The position numbers were made by a program, and so were the translations under genes. The notes beneath the pieces were generated by a model. The model was given only the letters and a program-made list of their open reading frames with translations, was not told where the DNA came from and searched no databases. From NCBI GenBank assembly GCA_958298945.1, contig OY282607.1:34939000-35002999 (forward strand): a stretch of 64,000 nucleotides of DNA. Direction: 5' to 3'. Positions 1 through 10,805 of the stretch are shown here, one piece after another (the first letter of the stretch is position 1; the number at the start of each line of letters is the position of its first letter). This stretch comes from Atherix ibis (taxonomy: Eukaryota > Arthropoda > Insecta > Diptera > Athericidae).

Positions 1-286
1 TCAGGTCAGCAAGGCTCGTACATATTCATTTGGAAATTCCCTCTCCTAATACAAAATTTATCGAAAAATTCAAAACAAATACAATCTCAAAACTTATTTG
101 TAAAAACAAATGAGTTTCCGCTCTAATGAGCAAAATTTGATAGTAAATTTAATAAAAGGACCTTAAATGACAGTTTTAAGTGATCCAAAGGAGAAAAATT
201 GGAAATTCTTGTTTGACCCTACCAAACTATGTTGAAGAGTAGCTAGAATTCCATAAATTTGATAGTTCTTTTACTATCAACATATT

Positions 287-355
287 TTTTTTTTTTCTAT
301 AAGGTCTCTGAGACAACAGTCAGCGGCTATTATGTAGCGCCATTGGAGAGACCCA
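287..355 (-). mobile_element. 3' end of a 5'-truncated non-LTR LINE
   Basis: On the minus strand this short stretch resembles the 3' end of the LINE at 31.1-31.8 kb. Both carry a run reading roughly TCTxxTGGCGCTA...AGCxGCTGACTGT...GTCTCA and are followed on the minus strand by an A-rich tail (seen as the T-run at 287-298 on the plus strand). Only the last ~60 bases before the tail remain, so this would be a heavily 5'-truncated insertion. The match is short and imperfect. Confidence 0.4.
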
Positions 356-3000
356 ATTGGAAGTGGTTAAATTTTATGAACCTTATTAATTACTTTCAAG
401 AAATTAAATAAAAAACTTGAAAAAAAAGTTGGTGGGTCTAGAAGCTTCAAAATGGAGGGAGTTCTATTCAAAACAAAATTCTGGTTAAGCGGCATTCATT
501 TCCACAGAAATAACAAGAAGAACAAAATTGGTTGTCGAAGAGTAAATCATGCCCAATCCGAATTGTGGGACGTTTGCTTGCCCAGAAATTAGGAACAGTT
601 ATTGATTAGAGTGATTTGTTGAGGTTCGACCAATTTGTGGAAATAAATTTTCCACTTCCGGACCAAACCATTTGATTAGTAGATGCGGCAAGTTTGGTAT
701 TTCAATAGCTGATCACGCCGCTCATTGTCGTGGATACCAGCATGACCAGAGAGACCCAATGCAATTCGTCGTTTCTATCGTTTAATAGATCGCGACAAAA
801 CTCATTGAGCACCGGATCATTTGATGAGCCACAAATTGCCATGACAATGGGGAACTTCTACCTGGTAGCATTCCACACTTGATCTCATGATATTCACCGC
901 CAATAAGCTGGATGGCTGCAAACGACATTGTGTGATCATCGACATATTAAGGATGATGTAATTATTGATTTTATTTTATGTTAGGAAATTGCTGTCCAAA
1001 TATTATAATTAATTTTTTCCAAATATTAAAAAAAATTCTAATATTGAAATATACTCAATTCCTAATACAACTCAAGAATTCCTAAATGTGCGCAATTCAA
1101 TCGTGAACCAGAAACCATGTTCTTTTTTTCGCCAAGACTCTTCCTTGTGGAGATATTCAAAAAAACTTTATATTGAAAATTACCTCCTATGATAACTGTG
1201 CGCCTGGTGTAAATATTCTGACCCCCTGATTGCCTGATGTGAAAAATTTCCTAAATTATTAGGAGAAAAAGAGGATTTCGATCCTCTTTTTTTTATTTCA
1301 GATCTTTTCTAATAAGCAAAAGGATATTTAAGAGCGATTTTCCATAAGCTTGTGTCATATTTCTACAATTGCTTTTTTAAATAGAATTTTATATCTTAAA
1401 AGATAAAAAGTAAATTAAATAATTTCTCAAAAATTCTGAGTTTTTTCTCATCTTAGAATCCAAAAAAATATGCCAAAATGCATGTTTCTGATAAGGTGTG
1501 CTTATTTTTCTTTTGGTTATTGTGATGGTATATTAACTATTTAAAATTGATTTAACTTAGACCTTTTACTAAAAATAACTAAAACTTAGACCTTGTAATG
1601 TATCCGAAGCGCTGTAACCAATTTCAATTAAATTTGTATAGTTTTCAACGCTTTTTTTGTATAAATACTTATTTTGCCCGGCACGTTTTGCTACGCCAAA
1701 ATAAATAAGAAAACACATTTTGCAGTGTTCCCAAATAGTCACGCATCTAAGTACGAACTACGCCCAGTCCTGTTTAACTTCGGGGATCAAAGGTCGACGC
1801 CAAATTTCAATGACAAGTTTTTGTTCAATTTTAGAACGGCCACCTGAACTTGCCAGGCGCCAAAGGTATCCATCTATACAAGAGATCATGGCATTACTGT
1901 TTTTCCATTTAGTCACCTTTAACGACATGTAGGAAAAACCGACGCGTTTCCATCGGAAATATTTTTAAATTTCCAGCATTCAATATCCCTCGAGACAATA
2001 TGTCTCACCATTTCCGAGATTTTCACATAACGCGCGTTTTTATCGCGCTGTTTTGCTGTGGGAAAAGATCCAAATTGATTGCGTTTTTTCATGTTAACTT
2101 CATTTTCGGCGGTTCGCATTTTTCGCGTTCTCTGCAAGCACCACCAATGCTATTCATGACCTATTCCAGACTGAACTAACGAAGTAAAGTCTCGTTCCAA
2201 ACATCCGAGTACATTCATTTTTATTTGTATAAATAAAAAGAATTATTTTTAAAAATATTTTCATTGGAATTTTTTTTATATTTTAATAATGAAAAAACAA
2301 GTTTTCAATAGAAATTTTTTCATCTAGTGTGAATGGCAAAATTTAAAGCGAATTTTTTATTTTAAAAAAATTAATGAAACATAATTAATTTTTTTAAAAT
2401 CACATGTACACGTACTTGCAGGTGACAATATGATTTCTAATATTTTGTTAGCAAAAATAAGATTTTTTTTTGCCAAATAGCAAAGTTAAAAAAAAAATTA
2501 ACCAATAAATTAATTTTTTCAATTTTAGAGCATATTTTTTTCAGAAGGAAATTTAAACAGGACTTATTATTTGATTTAATGAAAAAATTCAGCAAAAGAC
2601 ATCATTATTTAATTAATTTTAATTAAAATAACATAATTTATTGGCCAAATTCGTATTACAAAGCGCATAAATATGTTTTTAATTAGTTTTCCGACTATAC
2701 ACGTATTAATGCAGAATTGCATACAAACTTAATCGGTTAATATTTTTGCGTTCCTTTATACAGATTTTGGATGTAAATGGTTTTTTTTTAATTTTATCTG
2801 CTTTTATTAAGAAAAATGGTAGCTCAGTAAATGTTAAGGATAGTTTTATTAAAATAATCCTTAAATTAAGGTTTAATTGATGTTTACACATATTTTCGTT
2901 TACAAAATGCAAAAAAAAAAAAGTTTGAACGACACGCAAAATGGGAGGAAAACTGAAAAACTGATTTCTACCCAAAAACAACACAAACTCTTCGAGCAAT
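356..3000. other. AT-rich interval without recognised genes
   Basis: I see no supportable gene here. Short ORFs (for example 1720-1932 plus and 1919-2137 minus) show no recognisable domain. The stretch 480-960 is a little more GC-rich than its surroundings and may be old transposon debris, but no frame gives a family signature. From 2200 onward the sequence is dominated by A and T runs. Confidence 0.5.
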
Positions 3001-3250
3001 CCCATATGGACGAGTGCGTCCTTACTTACTCTCACCTACGTGTGCGTACGTACGCGAAAACAATTCAAATCAGTACGACACCTCGACGGAACCACCAATG
3101 TGGTGTTTGTCTCACGAGTATTCGAGTCGAAACGCTCTCATTGGCCAATGAAGAGAGGCGTCTGCGCTGTCGTCAGAAACAAAGCTGAAAAATTCTTTTT
3201 ACCGCATTCCGCGCCATCTCTGAACAGAATCACAAACAACTCGAATTTTA
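3001..3250. other. GC-richer island with paired CCAAT boxes
   Basis: Composition rises sharply above the flanks and CpG dinucleotides are frequent (TGCGTACGTACGCG near 3047). A perfect 12-base palindrome CATTGGCCAATG lies at 3139-3150 and holds two back-to-back CCAAT boxes. An initiator-like TCAGTA is near 3071. ORFs on the plus strand (2877-3188, 3040-3285) resemble no protein I know. This could be a promoter or regulatory segment or the edge of an old repeat. Confidence 0.3.
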
Positions 3251-3769
3251 ATTTATTACTCAACAGATGCCGCAAAAAGAAGTAAAAAGACTCATTTATA
3301 AAAATGGAGACAAAATTATTAAAATTTAAAAAAGTTCAAATTCTCTTCAAAAATAAACATTGACATTTTTAGTTTCGAATTCATATCACTTAAAAAAATC
3401 CTTTTTAATGTAATAGTTTCGAAAATAGTTTTTATTCTATAAAACATTTATTTTTGTCATATTATTTTTTTTACATTAAAAACCAAAAATCATTGGTAAT
3501 TTGATGGGTGGGGGTGGTGTTTAAGTTTCAGGTCGATTTGGTTTGGCTGCCATTTCAGTTTGGATGACATTTGTCTATGGAGTATGCCATTATGCATTGA
3601 AATTTTTAAAACCTTTTATTTAAATAATTGTTCAATTTTGAATACGTGACTAGTTTGGTGATAATCATATGCCTTTTTGTAATTTTTTTTTAATTTGTTT
3701 AGCTATCTACATATTTATTGTAAGAAGCAGATTTTATCTACATGGGAGAGTAAACACCCACCAGTGTTT

Positions 3770-4617
3770 CTCTGTCTAAAATTTCAAGAAATCTCGTGGC
3801 CAATTTCTTTTTAAACGCAGACGAGTATTAGTAGGGAAGATAACAGAGGAAAGCTTTTTAATTAGACGATTATAGTCGCGAATGAAACTTTTTATAACGA
3901 GTGACGCACGAATCATGAACGTTTAGGCCACGTTGGAAAACTTTGTTTCGAACACAGAACGATTTTCGGAAGGAGTTTTGATTGAACAGATTGGCTGTGA
4001 TAGGAATTGGAAGGCTTAATAGAAGCCCATAGTTCAGATTGGTTTTAAAATCGTGTTGTAAATGGAAAGTTTATTCTTTAGTGTCAGTTTCTATCGGTTG
4101 TCCAGTAGTCTAAAAAGTAGGCGGTAACGTTTGTTCAGCTCAAGTCTTTTTTATGTCGTTTGTCTAGGTTTACTCCCAAGTAGCGTACTTTTAAAGGAAT
4201 AATGTCGCTATTAAGGTATATTGGGATGGGGAGATTATTGCAGAGGATGAAGGTAATATGTACACTCGTCTGCTTATTTAATTTGCCTCTTTAGCTTATA
4301 AACCAGTTTTGGAGATTTTTTTATAGGGAATTGTTGTTTTCTTGAAGCGATTTTGATATTGGAATGGGATGCAAGAATATCAGTATTGTTCTCATAGGTG
4401 GGGCAGTCAAAGTTTTTAAATTAGTTGGAATGTCAAAGGTATAAATAGTGTATAGGATTGGACCAAGAATACTGCCTTCAGGAATACCAATAGGAAATAT
4501 TTCGGAATGGTCAGTATTAACTGTTACTTGGAAATGAAGTCGGAAGAGATATGACTTCAAAATAAGGAAGTATGTGGAGACAAAGAAGCTCTTTGTGTAA
4601 AAGCATACGATATATCT
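3770..4617 (-). pseudogene. Jockey-type reverse transcriptase, palm to C-terminus
   Basis: Minus-strand translation gives FPIGIPEGSILGPILYTIYT, the conserved 'GVPQGSxLGPxLYxIYTxDxP' block of jockey reverse transcriptases. Downstream come a degraded catalytic block (YADD replaced by a YENN-like reading after a frameshift), a KVRYLGVNLDKR-like thumb motif and a C-terminal RLKRN.PRDFLKF-like end near 3790. Several stops and frame changes break it. In the living family this domain copies element RNA into DNA at a nicked target. The upstream reverse-transcriptase block continues beyond the inserted R1-clade element, at 6079-6600. Confidence 0.8.
4605..4617 (+). repeat. Target-site duplication (left) of R1-clade insertion
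   Basis: The 13 bases ATACGATATATCT occur here and again at 6079-6091, directly flanking the R1-clade element on both sides. Confidence 0.85.
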
Positions 4618-6078
4618 TATGAGGGATCGAGTCTTGGAGGCTCTTGAGAACATGGGGGTGCCCTACTACCTACGGAGGATGGTCAGATCATACTTCAGTG
4701 ATCGACTACTGCACTATGAGACGGAGGATGGACCAGCGGAGTATGGGGTTACGGCAAGGGTACCTCAAAGCTCTGTCCTAAGGCCACTCTTGTGGAACGT
4801 CATGTACGACGGCCTACTCCTTCTGGAATTACCGACAAACACAACACTCGTGGCTTTCGCGGACGACGCAGCGGTTGTCCTTATAGCCAAACACCTGGAG
4901 GAACTAGAAGCCGCATTTTCCACCACCATCCGGAGGATAAGATAGTGGATGACATCGGCAGACCTGTCTTTGGCGGGACATAAGACCGAGGCACTCCTTG
5001 TGAGGAGCCGTAAGAAAATGGAGACCATCACCATAAGAGAAGGCTACCACAACTTCCAGTTGCTACCCTACATCCGGTATCTAGGAGTGGTCTTGGATGC
5101 TAGACTCAACTACAAGGAGCACATCTCCAGCGTCAGCAGGAAGGCATCAGCAGTACAGCGAGCGCTTTCGCGGATAATGCCCAATATCGGAGGCCCCAGG
5201 CAAATCCGAAGGCGACTACTGGCAACTGTAGTTACCTCCGTCCTGCTATACGGAGCACCAGTGTGGGAGAAATCGCTAGAGCTAACAAAATACCGCAAGA
5301 CAATGTCATCAGTCCAGCGGCTCTGAGCGATCAGAGTGGCGTCAGCATACCGAACGGTATCACACGATGCAGTCAACGTCGTGGCATCATGCCCACCCAT
5401 CGACATCCTGGCAGGAGAGCGGGAACGCCAATATCGTAGGAAGAAGGAAGAGCGGCGAAAAGTCCTCTGTGAAGAGGAGAGACCCGAGAGTTGGGACAGC
5501 TAGATGGAACAGTATACGAAGGGTCGGTGGACTCATCGGCTGATCCCAGATGTCACCAAATGGGTCACTTGCCTGCACGGAGAAGTCGGGTTTTACATCA
5601 CCAAACTCTTGACTGGGCAAGGATGCTTCCGGGCATACTTGCACAGATTCAAGAGAACTGACTTCCCAAACTGTCATCATTGCCGCGATGTGATCGAAGA
5701 TGCAGAACACGTGTTCTTCCAATGCCCCTTCTACGAGAGAACACGGGCAGAACTAGAGAGAAATCTGGACCGTTCCATCAGTTCAGAAAACATAATGGAG
5801 TGCATGCTGAAGAGCCAATCGGCTTGGAACAGATTTGCAGAATACGCGGAATCTATCATCAAGGATCTTCGCACCACGTACAAAGAATAGACCGCGAGGC
5901 CTTATAACATCGGGACAGCAGTAATACTCGTATCAAATAAGAACGCCCCGGCGAAGTAATATTTACAAAGAGTGCCACCGGGGAACCATCGTTCCGGGAG
6001 CAAGGTAAGAGGTACAGGTTAAGTTTTAGCGAAATGACCTAAAATTTTTAGGTTATTAATTTAAACCTAAAAAAAAAA
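4618..6078 (+). mobile_element. 5'-truncated R1-clade LINE with tail and TSD
   Basis: A 1461-bp plus-strand insertion begins inside the reverse-transcriptase coding region and ends in an A-run (CCTAAAAAAAAAAA at 6066-6078). It is flanked by an exact 13-bp duplication, the classical mark of target-primed reverse transcription with 5' truncation. GC content is clearly higher than the flanks. The target was the older jockey-clade LINE on the opposite strand, whose reading resumes on both sides. Confidence 0.88.
4619..5890 (+). pseudogene. R1-type reverse transcriptase, C-terminal half
   Basis: The translation matches the R1-type retrotransposon ORF2. It shows the VPQxSVLxPLLWNVMYDGLL block, the catalytic FADDAAVV motif (about 4852-4875), KTEALLVRSRK, an IRYLGVVLDARLNYKEH thumb motif (about 5070-5120) and the typical C-terminal zinc knuckle CHHCRDVIEDAEHVFFQCP (about 5672-5730). 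The native protein is over 1000 residues; the endonuclease and N-terminal reverse transcriptase are absent. A frameshift near 4945 and in-frame stops at 5324 (TGA) and 5501 (TAG) inactivate it. Confidence 0.88.
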
Positions 6079-6091
6079 ATACGATATATCT
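6079..6091 (+). repeat. Target-site duplication (right) of R1-clade insertion
   Basis: Second copy of the 13-base ATACGATATATCT, directly after the A-tail. Confidence 0.85.
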
Positions 6092-6600
6092 AGGAACACG
6101 CCTGAACGAAGGCATACGATATATATCTTTTCGCTCAAGAGAGCCCGCAATATAAACAACCACACGATAACATTGTGTGGTTGTTACAATATAAACATTG
6201 TTGGGTTGTGGAGAGTTCTGATCAGAAACCGAATTGGTGATCGAGAATAATTTTGGCATATTCAAGAATAGGGTAAAGGCGTTTTAAGAGCAGGTTTTCA
6301 CAGATTTTTCCAAGTTTTTGGTAACAAGCTGATAGGGAATTTACTATTTTTTTGGGATTGAGTATTATTTTTATAATTGAAATTTTCCAAAGTAAGATAA
6401 TATAGGTAAAACGAAGAATAATGTTGAATATTTAGGTGGTAAACATGAGAGTTTTCTTGGAGATTTGTTTGAGCATAGATAAGTGCGTCTTATCTTCTAT
6501 GTCCTTGTGTGGAGTGAAAGTATTCACCAAGTGCTTGGCAAATACCTCAGCCTTTTGTATGCCCGATTTTGCCCAGGTAGCGTTGCATTGGGTGAGATGT
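6079..6600 (-). pseudogene. Jockey-type reverse transcriptase, N-terminal part
   Basis: Minus-strand reading gives PIHLTQCNATWAKSG then KAEVFAKHLVNTFTPHKDIED, the linker before the reverse transcriptase, and then ENLLLKRLYPILE and ILDHQFGF followed by a stop and SELSTTQQ. These are the fingers motifs of jockey-clade elements. Internal stops (for example TGA in HQFGF*SELSTTQQ) show decay. It continues on the far side of the R1-clade insertion at 4617. A small inverted repeat, AACAACCACAC (6155-6165) with GTGTGGTTGTT (6175-6185), lies inside it. Confidence 0.82.
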
Positions 6601-6944
6601 ATAGGGTTTTCCAATAAGAGTGATATGATTTCTAAGTGACGTTTCGGCCATTTATGCTATGTCATGATCTGTCATTTTTCATTGTATTCAGTAATGTTTA
6701 CAATTTCATCATGGAGAGATATACGTTTACGCAAGAACAACGTTTACAAATTATTCAATTTTATTATCAAAATAATCGTTCTCCAATTGCAACTTTTCGT
6801 GCGCTCACTTTCATCTGAGTGGTGCGGTAAATAAACAAAACTGTCGATTCTGGTGCGAAGAAAATCCACAAATTATTCATGAACACCCATTACACTCACC
6901 TAAATTGACAGTTTGGTGTGGTTTTTGGTCTGGTGGAATCATCG

Positions 6945-6952
6945 GTAAGTAC
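6945..6952 (+). repeat. 8-bp target-site duplication (left)
   Basis: GTAAGTAC here is repeated at 8390-8397, flanking the element 6953-8389. Removing the element with one copy leaves the transposase frame intact across the junction. Confidence 0.85.
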
Positions 6953-8389
6953 CTTAGATTAAAGAATACCTGGATAGGCCCTTACCGTATATGTATACGC
7001 AATTTTGTGTACAAATATTTACTAGGGGGATACGACTGTCAAAAATTTTTTATGTAGACATGACACCCACTGCCATCTATGTGTCGTAATGGAAATTTAT
7101 TTAATTGCAAAAGCATAATTTATATTTATTTTAATTCACTTACTGGAAACAAAAATACAATTTAAATACAACAATAGGTCATTTTTATTTTTTGTACAAT
7201 CTTTTGATACGAAATGGAATTCTATTTTAGGTTTATTATACATTTTGTAAATATCAATCAAATATAAACCGCCTCAATTTTATAGACTTTCGGAGAGTTT
7301 GAAAACTTTAATTCTCCATGAAAGTGGAGACTTGGGGGTTAGCTTTGTCATTTGTGAATCCGATGTTGAGAATTCAATGTTTACCATAAAATAGTACAGT
7401 GCCGGTGTATATAACGTGTGTGTAAGAAAGTTTAAGGGACGTAATTTTTCTGTCTATTTTCCATTGCTGTTTTCATTGTGTTATAATAAATAAAGTTTAT
7501 TCTTCGGTAAGCTTATTATTTAAATAAATTTGTTTTGATTGCTCTATTAGACCATATTATAATGCATTTACTAAATAATATTGTTTTCATTTTTTTTAGA
7601 ATATAAGTTATTAATTATTTAAGTACATTAAATTTTTCATTTTCTATTTTTGTTTTAAAGCATTTCTTTTAATGTATACGATTAACTTATATATTATCAT
7701 GTATTGTAATGTTCTATGTAATTAATGCTTTATTTTTTAATTTAATTTAAATGCACAATGCCTATTTAAATTACCATTTCCATTCATAAGCACACATTTA
7801 TATTATAATTAAGGTTTTTCCATCTATGGTACTTATGCTTGTTTAAGATTAAAATTTATATTTAATAAGTTGCGGTGTTGTTTGATTTCAACATAAACAA
7901 AATATCACATTTTCTCATTTAATTCATTTTGCATTTTTGAAATTAATTTAAATTTGTACACATAATTGTTTTCATATAATCAAATAACTTGCAATTTTTA
8001 TTTTTATAAACTCTTCCACACTTTATAATTCTGTTTTAATAAATAATATACAGTGAAATAAATAAAATGAAAATACATAATAAATAAATAAATATTAAAA
8101 ATAGAATACTGTGTTTTATTGCATATTTACAAAACTAATTCCATTAAACAAGACCCGCAATATTAAAAAATCTGCTTCTTTACGCATACGTGTAAGTGTA
8201 AATGATATCCCACATGAAAAATGGTTTTAAACGAACCACTTCAATCGCATACTGAACTTTTAAATTGGCCCCCAATGATTTACGCCGTTTCTGTTGTATT
8301 GCATGTGTGCGCGTTCTATGAATGTATTGCCAACAAAATTTGGAAAGAATTTTTGTGTAGAGGCCTATCCAGTACTTCTTTAATCTAAG
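6953..8389. mobile_element. Non-autonomous TIR element with 8-bp duplication
   Basis: A 1437-bp AT-rich insertion has inverted termini of about 28 bp: left CTTAGATTAAAGAATACCTG followed by GATAGGCC, right (reverse complement) CTTAGATTAAAGAAGTACTG followed by GATAGGCC. The 8-bp duplication GTAAGTAC flanks it exactly. It has no convincing ORF, so it would depend on a transposase elsewhere. Eight-base duplications occur in hAT and P-type elements and, at 8-9 bp, in Merlin and Mutator types. The CTTAG terminus is not one I recognise, so the superfamily is left open. The interior shows only AT-rich sequence. Confidence 0.82.
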
Positions 8390-8397
8390 GTAAGTAC
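8390..8397 (+). repeat. 8-bp target-site duplication (right)
   Basis: Second copy of GTAAGTAC. The transposase reading frame resumes directly with Lys-Tyr-Phe-Phe. Confidence 0.85.
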
Positions 8398-8961
8398 TTC
8401 TTTCGAAATGAAGCTGGTAACACCGTTACTGTCAATGGAGAGGGGTATAGATCGATGATAACCAACTTTTTATGGCCGAAATTGTAAGAAATTGATCTTG
8501 ACAACATCTGGTTCCAACAAGACGGGGCTACGTGCCACACAGCACGTGCAACAACCGAATTATTGCGAGAAAAGTTTGGAGATTCGATTATTTCAAGAAA
8601 TTGTGACATTGAATTGCCTCCAAGAAGTTGTGACTTAACACCATTAGACTATTTCTTGTGGGGTTATTTAAAGTCATTGGTCTTTAGCAAAAAATCAGAC
8701 TCTCTTAAAGCTTTAGAAGTTAATATTGAACGTGCTATTCATGACATACGGCTTGATTTAGTGGAAAAAGTGCTCGAAAATTGGGTTCATCGCATTCGTT
8801 CCTGCAAAAGAAGTCGTTGAGGCCCTTTGAATGACGTTTTACTCAGAACTTAATTGTATCGATTGTCCTTCACACTAAATAAAAAACATTTGAATTTCCT
8901 TAACAATTAGTGTGTTTTTTTCTGAAAAGAAATCATATTACTCTTATTCGAAAATCCTTTA

Positions 8962-9577
8962 CTTTTATAAGATAGAATTTGTTTTGTTGTTGTCCATAAT
9001 GCATTATTGTCTCTAATATTCCTTGTATACTGTGTTCATAGCGTTCAGTTGGATCTGTTGATCTAATTCGTATCGAAATGCGTTCCAGTCGATTGTTCCA
9101 TGTATAAGTCTGTGAGAACGATTTTTGATAAAAGGATTTATTTCAAGAGTAAGGAGGACATGACTATGGTCGAAATTCAGGTATGTTAGAGTATCTATTG
9201 TATGAATGAGGAGCTATGGAGTGAGAGGTAATAAAGTAGTCAAGGATATCAGGTCGTTTAAAAGGAGATGTTGGCCAGTAAGTTGGAGCTGTAGGAGAAA
9301 TTACCCATTAGCATTATAGTCAACACCTGCGAGGAATTATGCTCCAAGTAACTGGAAAGAGGATAACAATTTAGAAGTGGCGATTTTAATGGAAGAACAT
9401 TATACAGATGCTATAATTAAGTTAAATTGGGAGGTATTAATTGTAACAACTGTTTTTTTTTATAGGGATAGCTGTTCCACCATGCACAGTATTGCCAGGA
9501 TGGTCTATTCTGTATGTGTCGTAGTCTCGTATAGTAAAGTATGATCTTGAGGTAAAGTGCATCTCTGTTTTAAGTGC
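8962..9577 (-). pseudogene. Jockey-clade LINE endonuclease domain
   Basis: Minus-strand reading gives MHFTSRSYFTIRDYDTYR, then HPGNTVHGGTAIPIKK near the start of the block, a degraded centre, and TYLNFDHSHVLLTL (the 'SDHxPV' catalytic region of apurinic-type LINE endonucleases) followed by IHGTIDWNAFRYELDQQ. The order and motifs fit a jockey-clade ORF2 endonuclease. Stops and frame changes are present. The mariner at 9580 interrupts the block near its N-terminus, and the first codons continue at 10806-10890 (LSILL*NANRVNS). Confidence 0.78.
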
Positions 9578-9579
9578 TA

Positions 9580-10805
9580 CGAGGGTCGTTCAATAAGTCC
9601 TTAGAAAAAGATGGAAAAAAACTGTTTTTTTTTTTTAAAAAATTTTAATTTTTCAACATATTCTCCTTTTAGCTCTATACACTTTTCCAACCGTTTTTCC
9701 AAAATGTTTATCCAGGCCAAAAAAAAGGATTTCGGAAGTTCTGCAAAATATTCATCCGTTTGAGCAATGACGTCCTCGTTGGAAGTGAACCGTCGTCCGC
9801 CAAGCCATTTCTTCAGATTGGGGAAAAGAAAAAAGTCACTCGGGGCCAAATCTGGTGAATAAGCGGGATGCTGCAACAATTCCATTCTCAATTCCACAAC
9901 GCGCATTGTCCTGATGCAAGAGGATTTTTTTGTCCTTCAGATGGGGGTGTTTCTCTTTGATTTCCTCGCTCAACCGTTGTAATAACGACGCGTAACACGC
10001 TCCTGTTATTGTTTTTCCTTTTTCCAAGAAGACGATAAAAATGATGCCCTGCGAATCCCAAAAGACCGTGGCCATCACCTTGCCGGCCGATGGCACAGTT
10101 TTTGCCTTCTTCGGAGCCCGTTCACCCTTGAAAATCCACTGTGATGACTGTCTCTTCGTTTCTGGAGTGTAGCAGTGTATCCAGGTTTCGTCCACAGTGA
10201 CATATCGACGAAGGAAATCGGCAGGATTGCGATGAAAGAGTGCCAACATAGCCTCAGAGTCCACTACACGATTGCGCTTATTCTCCTCTGAGAGCAAACG
10301 CGGCACCCATCTTGCCGAAATTTTTTTCACAGACAATTTTTCATGCAAAATTGAAGCGCTTGTACCTTGTGATATGCCCGTGGCCTCAACTAATTCGCGC
10401 ACTTTAATTCGCCGATCGTTCAAAATCAGATCGTGGATTTTGTCGATGATTTCAGGAGTAGACACCTCAACTGAGCGTCCTGAACGATGTTCATCTTTTG
10501 TGGATGAACGGCCACGTTTAAATTCATTGTAAACCGTCGCAAACACAGGTGCAGATGTGCCATGAACTGCATCCAACTCGGCTTTGATTTCTTTCGGGCT
10601 TAAGCCTTTCAAATGAAGATGTTTGATGACAGCCCTAAACTCGCTTTTTTCCATTGTTATGCACAAATAAATGCCGTTAACTTTAATCGACGATAGAAAT
10701 TGACCTACGCTATGGATCGAGCTGAAATTTTGACAGCTTTCCTGTCGATAATACACTACGAACGCAATTTCTCAGATTTTCTAAGGACTTATTGAACGAC
10801 CCTCG
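9580..10805 (-). mobile_element. Mariner family A, copy 1
   Basis: A 1226-bp mariner is bounded by ~29-bp perfect inverted termini beginning CGAGGGTCGTTCAATAAGT, with TA duplications at 9578-9579 and 10806-10807. Two further copies with the same termini are at 34725 and 41932, all in minus orientation. It is inserted in the endonuclease region of the jockey relic. Compared with the sister copies it lacks 9 bp in the N-terminal coding region, about 32 bp after the second catalytic Asp, and some bases beside the right terminus. Confidence 0.92.
9601..10654 (-). pseudogene. Mariner transposase (DD34D), family A copy 1
   Basis: The transposase starts at the ATG at 10654 (MEKSEFRAVIKHLHLKGLSP), a position shared with copy 3. 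It has an N-terminal paired helix-turn-helix region, the linker WVPRLLSEENKRNR, the first catalytic block VTVDETWIHCYTPE, the second (LLHQDNAR) and the third (YSPDLAPSDFFLF). Sister copy 2 shows the mariner spacing of 34 residues between the second and third Asp. A ~32-bp deletion right after the second Asp shifts the frame, so the C-terminal third (9601-9906) is out of frame. A 9-bp deletion removes Trp-Val-Asn in the helix-turn-helix region. Cut-and-paste activity is lost. Confidence 0.9.

Larger units (their letters stand above)
6711..8820 (+). pseudogene. Tc1/mariner transposase, deleted and split by insertion
   Basis: The N-terminus reads MERYTFTQEQRLQIIQFYYQ, a helix-turn-helix start. 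After residue ~36 a deletion removes most of the DNA-binding region and the first catalytic Asp block, and reading resumes at SGAVNKQNCRFWCEENPQ and LTVWCGFWSGGIIG. The inserted element interrupts the next codons. The C-terminal part (8398-8820) has WFQQDGATCHTA, PPRSCDLTPLDYFLWGYLKS and a stop after NWVHRIRSCKRSR. The second and third catalytic Asp are 41 residues apart. One in-frame TAA lies at ~8486. It is not functional. Confidence 0.82.
6602..8959 (+). mobile_element. Tc1/mariner element (QQDGAT/DYFLW type), itself interrupted
   Basis: Imperfect inverted termini frame the element: left TAGGGTTTTCCAATAAGAGT and a matching right end (reverse complement AAGGATTTTCGAATAAGAGT). TA duplications lie at 6600-6601 and 8960-8961. 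The jockey-clade LINE reads on both flanks on the minus strand, so the element inserted into that LINE. A 1437-bp foreign element (6953-8389) sits within the transposase sequence. Without it the element would be about 0.9 kb, shorter than the ~1.3 kb of complete relatives because of an internal deletion. Confidence 0.85.

Noticed and set aside
480..960. Balanced-composition stretch as an old LINE endonuclease or RNase H
   Set aside because: No frame yields a run of family motifs on either strand.
1919..2137. 72-codon minus ORF (MQRTRKMRTAENEVNMKKRN…) as a gene
   Set aside because: Basic peptide with no domain, no splice or polyadenylation context and no supporting neighbour.
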